Source: Cohnella zeiphila (GTDB lineage: Bacteria; Bacillota; Bacilli; Paenibacillales; Paenibacillaceae). From it: a DNA stretch of 64,000 nt. Both the position numbers and the translations under genes were made by a program. Positions 33,558 through 41,198 of this stretch are shown piece after piece; position 1 is the first letter of the stretch; the number at the start of each line of letters is the position of its first letter. The notes under the pieces are model-generated. The model saw only the letters and a program-made list of their open reading frames with translations, was not told where the DNA came from and did no database searches. Where the stretch lies: NCBI RefSeq assembly GCF_014212055.1, contig NZ_JACJVO010000013.1, forward strand, positions 41,308 to 105,307, in the 5' to 3' direction.

Positions 33558-35471
33558 CTACTCTTCCGCCGATTTGATCAATTTCAGGTTGATGACGGTG
33601 ATGACCAGAATGACCGCGAACATGCTGACGCCGAGCGCCGACGCGTAGCCGAGATCGTTGAACTTCGTCGCCGCGTAGTACATCTGAAGCGCGGGCACGT
33701 ACGTCGAATCCATCGGCCCGCCCGCGGTCACGATCAGAATGCCGTTGAAATCCTGAATGATGCCGATGAGCCCGAGGATGATGAGGAACTTGAACTGCCC
33801 GGAGAGCAGCGGCAGATGGATCGACCGGATAATCCGCGGCAGGCTCGCCCCGTCCATGCGGGCCGACTCGATCAGCTCGCCCGGAATCGACAGCAGCCCC
33901 GCGTAGAAAACGAGCAGCTGCAGGATGCCGACGAACGGGAAGCCGATGAAGATCAGCGCCCACAACGCCGTCTTCGGATCGCCGAGCCAGCCGTGCGCCC
34001 ATGAGCCCAGCCCGATCAGCTGAAGGAAGTTGTTGAACAGCCCCAGGTTCGGGTCGTAAAAGTTCTGCCATATGAGCAACCCCGCGACGCCCGGAATGAC
34101 CATGGAGGCCGTGAACGCCGTCCGGAAGCCGTACTGCAGCTTCTTGCTGCGGAGATGGTAGACCAGTTCCGCGACGATCAGCGGGGGAATGATCGACTTG
34201 ATAAGTCCGGTGACGATCAGGATGACCAGATTGCCGAGCCCCTTCGTCACGTAAGGATCGTGAACCATGCGCTTGAAATTGTCCAGGCCGATGAACGTCG
34301 TCTTGCCGCCCGGCTGCCATTTGTACAGCGAGTGGAACAGTCCCGAGAAAGCGGGGAAATACAGAAACGCGAAAATCAGGGCAAAGCTCGGGGCCAGCGC
34401 CAGATAGATCCATTTGGCCCGCCAAATGTCCCGGAAGACGCCCAGCTTGCCGCGCTTTTTCATCGATCGGAGGATGAGCAGCACGACTGCCGCGACGACA
34501 ACGACTCCAAGCGCCCACAGCAAAATTCTCGTTCTGGCTTCGCTCTTCGCCTTGGCGACGACGCTGCTTACGTCCAGCTTGAGAATCCGCCCGTCGTCCG
34601 TGCCCGCGTACAGCGTCTTGCCGTCCGGGGAAAATTCGACCGCCCGGCCCGCCTGGCCGTCCTTCGTCTCCCACAGCTCTTTGCCTCCGCGGTCGAAGAT
34701 ATAAAAATTGCCGGCCAAGTCCGCGGCGCCGATATTCTTTCCGTCGCGAGAGAAGACGACGGCCGAGACGGTCGTGCGAACGCCGAAGCTCCGCAGGCGC
34801 TTGCCGTCCGAATCGTACAATTCGATCTTGCCGTCGCTGGTGCCGACGATCGTATCCCCGTCGTCGGAGAGCGCGACCGACTGGATTTGCCCGCCGGCGC
34901 CGAACTTGCGCAGTTCCTTCCCGTCCTTGTCCAGCAGGTGAAGGAACTGGTCGGCCGTCGCCGCAACGATCCATTGCCCGTTGCCGGACACCTTCGCCGT
35001 CTTCATCGACGTGCCGATCGGAACCGAACCGCTTTGTTCGCCGTTCTCCTTGTTTATGAACAGCAGATCGTTGTTTCGCTGGACGGTGACCGCGATAACG
35101 GAGCCGTCGTCCGATGCGGATACGCTCTTGACCTGCCGCTTCATGTCGATGTCCCACAGCGTCTTGCCGCTGCCGTCGTAAGCGTACAGATGACGATCGT
35201 CCGACGCGACGAGCAGCAAGCCGTCCTCCAGCAGATCGACGGCGTTGACGACGTTGTTCGCTTCTTTCCCGAACTGCTCGCGGCCGTCCTGGTCGAAGAC
35301 GACCGCCTTGGAGCCGTGACTGCCGATCGCGACCCGCCCGTCTTCAATGGCCGAGATGGACGTGATATCGCCCGCTCCTTCGACGGACCACATCTGCTCG
35401 GCCGATGTATACTTCGGAACGAGACCCAGCAGCAGCAAGAGCGCCAGACCGATCCATGGGGTTCTTCTCAT
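33558..35471 (-). CDS. Beta-propeller fused to a MalF-type sugar permease
   Basis: A 637-residue membrane protein about twice the usual MalF-type length. Residues 1-24 form a signal or anchor segment. Residues 33-305 hold seven WD/PQQ-like repeats, with recurring SVALSDDGDTIVGTSDG and YDSDGK patterns. A membrane segment follows (about 318-338: LLWALGVVVVAAVVLLIL), then a complete six-helix permease (about 350-637). The permease has the docking loop ELIESARMDGASLPRIIRSIHLPLL. Topology puts the propeller outside the cell, beside the solute-binding protein. It could bind glycan, the binding protein or the cell wall. The gene follows the binding-protein gene across a strong hairpin and overlaps none of its neighbours. 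The frame is uninterrupted, so this is a genuine fusion. Confidence 0.9.
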   Translation of the reverse strand: MRRTPWIGLALLLLLGLVPKYTSAEQMWSVEGAGDITSISAIEDGRVAIGSHGSKAVVFDQDGREQFGKEANNVVNAVDLLEDGLLLVASDDRHLYAYDGSGKTLWDIDMKRQVKSVSASDDGSVIAVTVQRNNDLLFINKENGEQSGSVPIGTSMKTAKVSGNGQWIVAATADQFLHLLDKDGKELRKFGAGGQIQSVALSDDGDTIVGTSDGKIELYDSDGKRLRSFGVRTTVSAVVFSRDGKNIGAADLAGNFYIFDRGGKELWETKDGQAGRAVEFSPDGKTLYAGTDDGRILKLDVSSVVAKAKSEARTRILLWALGVVVVAAVVLLILRSMKKRGKLGVFRDIWRAKWIYLALAPSFALIFAFLYFPAFSGLFHSLYKWQPGGKTTFIGLDNFKRMVHDPYVTKGLGNLVILIVTGLIKSIIPPLIVAELVYHLRSKKLQYGFRTAFTASMVIPGVAGLLIWQNFYDPNLGLFNNFLQLIGLGSWAHGWLGDPKTALWALIFIGFPFVGILQLLVFYAGLLSIPGELIESARMDGASLPRIIRSIHLPLLSGQFKFLIILGLIGIIQDFNGILIVTAGGPMDSTYVPALQMYYAATKFNDLGYASALGVSMFAVILVITVINLKLIKSAEE

Positions 35472-35535
35472 AGGCCCCTCCTTACCTTCCTGTCTGTGAA
35501 ATGTTCGGCCGGGTTCCGCGACCTTCGCCGATACG

Positions 35536-35569
35536 GACCTGCACAGGCCGACGGCGGCCTGTGCAGGTC
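35536..35569 (-). other. Intercistronic stem-loop between binding protein and permease
   Basis: GACCTGCACAGGCCG and CGGCCTGTGCAGGTC form a perfect 15-bp stem with a four-base loop. No T run follows, so it is not a standard terminator. Its place just after the binding-protein stop suggests protection of the 3' end and lowered expression of the permease genes, as known for malE-malF type junctions. Confidence 0.8.
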
Positions 35570-35585
35570 AAGGTCATGGCGCGGA

Positions 35586-37280
35586 TCAGTTGCGTTCCGG
35601 AGGCCGCTTCTCCGGCGTATCGAGGTCGGACAGTTCCTTCTTGCCCTGCTTGAGATTCGGCTCGAGATATTTGTCGACGTTGGCCTGCAGCTCGTTCAAA
35701 TATTGATCCGTCGTGATCTGGCCGGCGAAGAACCGCTGCACGCTGCCGACCCAGTCTTGAACCGAGGGCTGATAGTTGTCGATGCCGCGGGCCAGCGCGT
35801 TCCCCGGAGACTGGATGCCTTCCGTGTTGCCGATCGGAGTGAAATCGGCGAACGCCTTCGTCATCTCGTCCGGCAGGGTAATGTCCTTCAACGCCGGCGC
35901 TCCCGACAGCGATGCGTCGTCGCTCTTCTGGATTGCTTCGGCGTATACTTTATAGCCTTCCGGGCTGGTCAAATACATCATGAAGTTCATGTCGAGCGCA
36001 TTCTGCTCCGCGTCCTTGCTGACGAAGCCGTAGAAGCCGATCGGAATTTGAATCGTGCGCGCCGGTGCCAGCACCCCGGGTCCTTCCATCGACGGCATGT
36101 TGAAAAATCCGTAATCGAACGCCTTGACGCCGCCCTTGGCCCCCGTCTTCTTCTCGTCCGCGAAGTCCTTCGGCAGCTGCCAGTAAGAGGCGGGCGTGGA
36201 CATCATCGTAGCCGCTTTGCCCGTCAGGAACAGCTGATAAGCCTGATCTTCCTTCACGCCGAAGAAGCCGTCTTCCGTGTAGGAGAACAATTTTTTGAGA
36301 TTGTCGGCATACGCTTTCCACGAAGGGTTGCCCGCAATCTTATACGGACCGGTCTTGTCTTTGACCGCTTTCCAGAAGCGAAGCTCGTTCTTGGTCACGT
36401 TGCTGTTCGAATCGTTGTAAGGATCCGACAAATCGTATTTCCACTTGTCGTCGATATCGGGGAGATAGGTGTAATCCTGCGGCTGGGACCGGTCGACGTT
36501 GATATAATCGCGCAAATATTGATCGGCATAGATCCGCACCAGCCAGCCGGCCTGGCCGCTCCACATCGAATTCGCGTCTCCGCCGAGCGCCAGCGGCACG
36601 TAGCCGGCCGCCTTGATCTTGTCGAAATCGGCGGTCAATTCATCGAACGTCTTCGGGACGCCGGAAATGCCGACCTTCTGGAAAATTTCCTTGTTGTACG
36701 TCCAAAGAATTTGTACCGATTCGAAATTCAGGTTGTACAGGTGGTCGTCCGCGCTGACGGCGTCCAGGTTGATTCCCATGGCGGAGAGGTCGAACGAGTC
36801 TTGCCACGGCTTGCCCGTGTAAGGATTCGTCTGATCGAAATACGGGTAATAATCGACGAACTTTTTGTCCGCCATGAGTCCGCCGACTTCGTTGTTGACG
36901 ACGAGGTCCGCCTGAGGCGTTCCCGCCGCGAACTGCGCCGTCAGCCATTCCTTGTAGCCGTCCGCCGGCTTGTTGTCCACCGTCACCTTCACGCCCGGGT
37001 TTTTCTGCATGTACGCCTGCGCGACGGCGTTCCAAACGGAGGACGAGGCGTTCGACAAGGAGATGTTGATCGTTCCCTTCAGATCCGAAGCCTCTGCGGA
37101 CGGGCTTGCGTCCGATGCGCCGGGCGACGGGGACGCGGCGCTGGATTCCGGAGGCGCGGAACTCGCGCCCGAACTTGACGGGCTGGAATTCGAGGAATCG
37201 TCGTTGCCGCTGCATGCCGCCAGCAAGGATGCCGCCATCAGCACGCCGAGAAGCGCTGCAGGCCCTTTTCTTTGAACCAT
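35586..37280 (-). CDS. Sugar-binding lipoprotein (CUT1 solute-binding protein)
   Basis: A 564-residue extracellular binding protein. The lipobox is SLLAACSG (Cys about 23), followed by a Ser/Pro/Ala linker to about 65 and then the binding domain, starting GTINISLSNASSSVWNAVAQ. Its length is above the usual 420-450, as in several Paenibacillus oligosaccharide-binding proteins. AGGGGAG ahead of the ATG at 37280 defines the start; the frame extends upstream without a site. It heads the operon with the propeller-permease, the MalG-type permease and the GH78-like enzyme. AAGTATAC palindromes and a cre-like site lie upstream, pointing to control by the AraR-like GntR protein and CcpA. Confidence 0.92.
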   Translation of the reverse strand: MVQRKGPAALLGVLMAASLLAACSGNDDSSNSSPSSSGASSAPPESSAASPSPGASDASPSAEASDLKGTINISLSNASSSVWNAVAQAYMQKNPGVKVTVDNKPADGYKEWLTAQFAAGTPQADLVVNNEVGGLMADKKFVDYYPYFDQTNPYTGKPWQDSFDLSAMGINLDAVSADDHLYNLNFESVQILWTYNKEIFQKVGISGVPKTFDELTADFDKIKAAGYVPLALGGDANSMWSGQAGWLVRIYADQYLRDYINVDRSQPQDYTYLPDIDDKWKYDLSDPYNDSNSNVTKNELRFWKAVKDKTGPYKIAGNPSWKAYADNLKKLFSYTEDGFFGVKEDQAYQLFLTGKAATMMSTPASYWQLPKDFADEKKTGAKGGVKAFDYGFFNMPSMEGPGVLAPARTIQIPIGFYGFVSKDAEQNALDMNFMMYLTSPEGYKVYAEAIQKSDDASLSGAPALKDITLPDEMTKAFADFTPIGNTEGIQSPGNALARGIDNYQPSVQDWVGSVQRFFAGQITTDQYLNELQANVDKYLEPNLKQGKKELSDLDTPEKRPPERN

Positions 37281-37312
37281 GTGGATCTCCCCTCGTTCTG
37301 CAATTTTTGGTT

Positions 37313-37327
37313 TAAAAGCGCTTACGA
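37313..37327 (-). promoter_or_regulatory. cre-like site upstream of the sugar-binding gene
   Basis: On the leftward strand TCGTAAGCGCTTTTA matches the CcpA consensus at 13 of 15 positions, 33-47 bases ahead of the start codon. A similar TTCGTAAGCGTTTTC occurs at about 37456-37470. Catabolite repression of the operon is the expected consequence. Confidence 0.5.
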
Positions 37328-37361
37328 ACGTTCCGTTAAAAAAACACCCTTTCATAGAGGA

Positions 37362-37409
37362 AAAGTATACGATTTATGAATTTGTATACTTTAATAATCA
37401 AAGTATACT
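37362..37409 (-). promoter_or_regulatory. Triple AGTATACT operator upstream of the sugar operon
   Basis: AAAGTATAC (37362-37370) and GTATACTTT (37384-37392) are inverted around 13 bases, and a third copy, AAAGTATACT, lies at 37400-37409. Each core is itself the palindrome AGTATACT. The same motif recurs in front of the GntR gene (38718), the GH71/99-like gene (42951) and the DUF5722 gene (47131). The AraR-like regulator encoded at 37563 is the obvious candidate to bind it. Confidence 0.7.
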
Positions 37410-37562
37410 CTAAAAAACGGAATTGCGCAATCCTTTTCTCCGCCGCGGCGCGCTCGAAAACGCTTACGAAACGAAGGGTTCCGACGTTTTTTCGGCTAAA
37501 AGAAAAGCTGCCGCAAACGTAATCGTTCCGACAGCTCATCCCGCATTCCCCGCCTATTTCGT

Positions 37563-38690
37563 TTATCCTTCCGTCTGCCGATCGGGCGCCGGTCCCGTGC
37601 TGTCCCGCGGCACGAGCGTCGGCACGATCTCGTCCTTGATCAACCCGCCTCCGCCATCGTCCTTGAGCTCGAACAGCAGAATTTCGGCCGCGCGCTCGCC
37701 CAGCTTTTTGGTATTCTGATTGACGGTCGACAAGGAAGGGTACATCAATTCGCTGACTTCCACATCGTCGTAGCCCAGAATGCTGATCTCGTCCGGCACG
37801 CGAAGCCCCATTTCCCGGGCCGCGTTCATCGCCCCGATCGCCTTGTAATCGCTCGTCGCGAAGATCGCCGTCGGCGGATCCGCCAGCGCCATCAGCTGCC
37901 GGAATCCGGCCGACCCCATCTCCACGCTCTCGTGCTCCGCATCCATGAAGGCGACAAGCTCGGGATCGAACGGAAGCTGATGCTGGGAGAGCGCCAGCCG
38001 GTATCCTTGCAGCCGAAGCGAGAACTCCTGGTTCACTTCCATGATCGACCGCCCCGTCAGAATGACCCCGATGCGGCGGTGGCCGAGCGAAAGAAGATGC
38101 TGCGTCGCCAGATACCCGCCCGTCAGATTGTCCACGATCACGTACGGTATGCCCAGATGCGGATAGTAGAAATGAACGGTGACGATGCGGCGTCCTTCGC
38201 GCTGCCATTCCGTAAGCCGCGCGAGATCGAACGAATTGTGGGCCGTCGTGGTCAGCAGGACGATGCCCGCATGCGGATCGTCGGGAAGCCGGTAGTCCTC
38301 GCCGATATCCCACATATGGAACCCGATTCCGTTCTCCTCGCACACCTCCTTGATCCCGACGAACATATCGCTGAAGAACGGATGGCTGAACGCGCCGATC
38401 TCATGATTCTTATGCGCGAAAAACACGGTGCGGATCGGCTTCGGGCCGCCGGCGGGCGCTTTCTCCTGAATGAAGCTTCCCTTGCCCCGGATTCGATAGA
38501 CGTAACCTTCCTGAACGAGATCGGAGAGCGCGCGGCGGGACGTGATCTCGCTCGTGCCGTACTCCTTGGCCAGTTCGATCTGCGTCGGAAGCGGATCGTG
38601 CGGATTCAATTCTCCCGACTCGATCCTGCGCTTGATGTCGTTCATGATATATTGGTACATCGGCGTTTTATCCAATTTTTCCGTTTCCAC
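37563..38690 (-). CDS. AraR-like GntR/LacI hybrid regulator
   Basis: A 375-residue repressor with a GntR winged helix-turn-helix (about 8-75: YQYIMNDIKRRIESGELNPHD, PTQIELAKEYGTSEITSRRALSDL) joined to a LacI-type sugar-sensing domain (about 85-365). This architecture is that of Bacillus AraR. The start is GTG at 38690, 9 bases after GGGAGGAG. A perfect AAGTATACTT palindrome lies 28-37 bases upstream, which suggests autoregulation. The gene sits between two parts of the glycan locus. The ligand is probably a mono- or disaccharide released by the local hydrolases; arabinose itself is not implied. Confidence 0.9.
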   Translation of the reverse strand: METEKLDKTPMYQYIMNDIKRRIESGELNPHDPLPTQIELAKEYGTSEITSRRALSDLVQEGYVYRIRGKGSFIQEKAPAGGPKPIRTVFFAHKNHEIGAFSHPFFSDMFVGIKEVCEENGIGFHMWDIGEDYRLPDDPHAGIVLLTTTAHNSFDLARLTEWQREGRRIVTVHFYYPHLGIPYVIVDNLTGGYLATQHLLSLGHRRIGVILTGRSIMEVNQEFSLRLQGYRLALSQHQLPFDPELVAFMDAEHESVEMGSAGFRQLMALADPPTAIFATSDYKAIGAMNAAREMGLRVPDEISILGYDDVEVSELMYPSLSTVNQNTKKLGERAAEILLFELKDDGGGGLIKDEIVPTLVPRDSTGPAPDRQTEG

Positions 38691-38717
38691 GCGAAACCAC
38701 TCCTCCCAAGATGGGTT

Positions 38718-38727
38718 AAGTATACTT
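38718..38727 (-). promoter_or_regulatory. AAGTATACTT operator of the GntR regulator gene
   Basis: A perfect 10-bp palindrome, AAGTATACTT, flanked by TTA on one side and TTA on the other, 28-37 bases upstream of the GTG start. Same core as the sites at 37362-37409. Confidence 0.65.
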
Positions 38728-38789
38728 TAGGATGAATGATTTCGCAAGCAAGCGGCGGCGCGCTTCACGGCCCGAAAGGACCAACGGGT

Positions 38790-41174
38790 TCAAACGGCGT
38801 GTTCCCGAGCCCGAGCCGGCACGATGCCGGTTATGCGAAGGAGACCGGCCGCTTCGGATATGGTCACCCCTTCCAGTCCGGGCGCCGTCCAGCTCAGTCC
38901 GTCCGGCAGTTCCGCCGTGAAATGGGCCGTTCCGTCTTTCTCCCTTCTCCATTCGGCGCGAATGTCGCCCAGCTTCGTCGGAACGGTCCCTTCCGCCCAT
39001 TCGACGCCGGGGACGGCAGACGGCTGCAGCGATACGTCGCCGATTCCGGCGTCGGATACGTTCACCCCGAGAACCTCGCGGGTCAGCAAGCAGGTGGGCG
39101 ATGCTCCCCAACCGTGCGAGAGGCTGACCGGAATCTCATCCTCCAGGTACGTCGGCGTGTGTCCCAGGTATGGGCTCGGCGTCGTCGGGAACGGGAGGGA
39201 CGGGTCGAACGTCTCCCACCAGGTGGTCGCGCCCCGGTCGAGCATCGCGCCCCAGTAATCCCGGATCAGCTTGACCGCCTCTCCCGCCCAGCCATGCCGG
39301 AACAGCGTCTCCAGCACGATATGGTAGAAGAACGCGCCGCGAATCGGCGGCAGCTTGCCGGACAAATAGCCTTCCCGCACGAAGGCCGCGACCTCCGCGT
39401 CGTCCATGATGCCGGACCAGGCTGCCGCGAAATTCGTCTGTGCGGTGACGCTGGCCGACAATCCGCTTGCCGTCAGGCAGTCGGCGTAGACGACGGTGCC
39501 GGGCACCCGAAGCAGCGAGCGAACGGAGTGCCGCAGCTTTGACGCCTTGCCTCGCAGATCGGCCGCTCGCTCCGGTTCCCGCAGCGTTTCCGCGATGCGG
39601 GCAGCCGTCGTCAGGAATTTGTAGTAGAAGCAGGAGATGGCGGCGACACGGTCTTTCCGCTCGATGTCGTCCGACCAGTCAATGAAGCACCACCAGCCTT
39701 CGCGATCCGCTCGGGCGAACAGCCCCGCATCGTCTTCCTGATTCTCGAACCATTCCGCAACCCGGACCGCATAGGGCCAGATCTCCTCGAGAAACGCCAG
39801 ATCTCCGGAATAAGCGTAATATTCCCAGACGCCGAACAGCCAGTGGGCGCAAAAGTCCGGCAGCAGAAACGGGTTGCGCTGCGGACCGGTGCCGGGAATC
39901 GAGCCGTCCTCGTTCTGAATCCTTGCCGCCTGGAGCAGAGATTTGCGCACGAGGGCGGGATCGCCGAACGTCTGGTAGACGACTTTGGCCATGACGACGG
40001 AATCGGCCACCCACAGCGCCGCTTCGCGGTACGGACAATCCTCGAAATGGTTCTGGCTGTTGACGATCGTCGTGTACCTTCCCGTCTCCCAGATCCGGGT
40101 CAGCTTCTCGTCGCTGCAGCGGAACGTTCCGTCTCCGGCGTAAGGATAATGAACGGAGCGGACGCTCAGGCTGCGGACGGCAATCGGCGCGGGCGTCGCC
40201 ATCGCCGCTACCTTCAGGAAACGGAACGCCCGTCTGCCGAAAGGCGACAGCCGGTTGAACCCTTTGCGCAGCAGATACGTGTCCATGAGCGACAGCTCCA
40301 GCGATTCCCCGTAGAACAACTGGAGAACGCCGCCTTCCTCCGCGAACACTTCCAATTCGGGATAGCCGACCCGCTCCGCTCCGAAATCGTAGACGACTTG
40401 CGGAATCGAGCCCGGCACGGACGCGTCCAGCGTTAACGCAAGCTCCGCTTCGCCCGGCCGGTCGCCGGACAGCATGGCCTCCGGCGACGACACCGCGCCC
40501 AGATAAGACTCGGCGGCGACGACGGCAGCCGGCTTTACCGCCGTCTGACGAAGGAAAGGAATTTCCCGCGGCAGAAGGCGCGGCCAGGGCGAACCGGCGT
40601 CCTCTGCGGCCGCGACCGCGACGGCCGAAGGCCAGGCTGAATCGTCGTAGCCCGCCTCCTCCCAGCCGTCCTCGCGCGCGGCATCCACGATCTCGCGGTA
40701 CCCGCCCCAGCGGTGAAGCCGGCTGACGTTCGGCTTCCATCTCGGGGACCGGCGGCATTTCCAATCCGGTCCGCTTGCGATCGTCCGCAGCGGCTCCCCG
40801 CCGGCGCCGCCCGCCTCCGCATACAGGTCCAGCTGGCAGATCAGGCCGCCGGGACCCTGGAGCTGATGCGTCACGATGTCCTCGCGGCCGAAATTATGGG
40901 CGACGACGGCCAGCACGTTCGTTCCGGCGCGCAAGCGTTCGGCCACTTCGTACGTATCGTACGACATCCACGCCAGATCGGCAGGGGCCGGCCCGCGGCC
41001 GACTTCCTCTCCGTTCAGGAAGAGTTTATACGATTGGTTGGCCGAGATCCGGAGGACGGCCCGTCCGGCCGGCTCCTCCGCTTCGAACGTCGTTCTCGCT
41101 TCCGCATAGACGTTGTTGTCCTCCGCCGTGCCCGCGGCCCATATCCATTGCGCTTGCCATTTTGCTGCGTTCAT
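38790..41174 (-). CDS. GH78-family alpha-L-rhamnosidase-like protein
   Basis: A 794-residue glycosidase with no signal peptide. N-terminal lectin-like beta-sandwich domains (ISANQSYKLFLNGEEVGRGPAP near 45-65) are followed by the (alpha/alpha)6 barrel (about 340-680) and a C-terminal sandwich (VSDAGIGDVSLQPSAVPG). The conserved acidic motif is DCPYREAALWVADS near residue 378. The ATG at 41174 has GGGGGA ahead, better than an ATG at 41189. It lies 24 bases after the GH71/99-like gene and precedes the GntR gene. It likely removes rhamnose or a related sugar from imported oligosaccharides, but specificity in this subfamily varies. Confidence 0.87.
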   Translation of the reverse strand: MNAAKWQAQWIWAAGTAEDNNVYAEARTTFEAEEPAGRAVLRISANQSYKLFLNGEEVGRGPAPADLAWMSYDTYEVAERLRAGTNVLAVVAHNFGREDIVTHQLQGPGGLICQLDLYAEAGGAGGEPLRTIASGPDWKCRRSPRWKPNVSRLHRWGGYREIVDAAREDGWEEAGYDDSAWPSAVAVAAAEDAGSPWPRLLPREIPFLRQTAVKPAAVVAAESYLGAVSSPEAMLSGDRPGEAELALTLDASVPGSIPQVVYDFGAERVGYPELEVFAEEGGVLQLFYGESLELSLMDTYLLRKGFNRLSPFGRRAFRFLKVAAMATPAPIAVRSLSVRSVHYPYAGDGTFRCSDEKLTRIWETGRYTTIVNSQNHFEDCPYREAALWVADSVVMAKVVYQTFGDPALVRKSLLQAARIQNEDGSIPGTGPQRNPFLLPDFCAHWLFGVWEYYAYSGDLAFLEEIWPYAVRVAEWFENQEDDAGLFARADREGWWCFIDWSDDIERKDRVAAISCFYYKFLTTAARIAETLREPERAADLRGKASKLRHSVRSLLRVPGTVVYADCLTASGLSASVTAQTNFAAAWSGIMDDAEVAAFVREGYLSGKLPPIRGAFFYHIVLETLFRHGWAGEAVKLIRDYWGAMLDRGATTWWETFDPSLPFPTTPSPYLGHTPTYLEDEIPVSLSHGWGASPTCLLTREVLGVNVSDAGIGDVSLQPSAVPGVEWAEGTVPTKLGDIRAEWRREKDGTAHFTAELPDGLSWTAPGLEGVTISEAAGLLRITGIVPARAREHAV

Positions 41175-41198
41175 ATCCAAGTCCCCCATTGCCGCGGT

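Noticed and set aside
33558..35471. Artefactual fusion of two genes by a missed stop
   Set aside because: The frame is continuous, no ribosome binding site precedes the permease part, and a natural membrane helix and linker join the domains.
34155..37178. Long rightward open frame across the sugar importer genes
   Set aside because: It covers three well-defined leftward genes with lipobox, permease and propeller features; its own translation is low-complexity and has no start signal.
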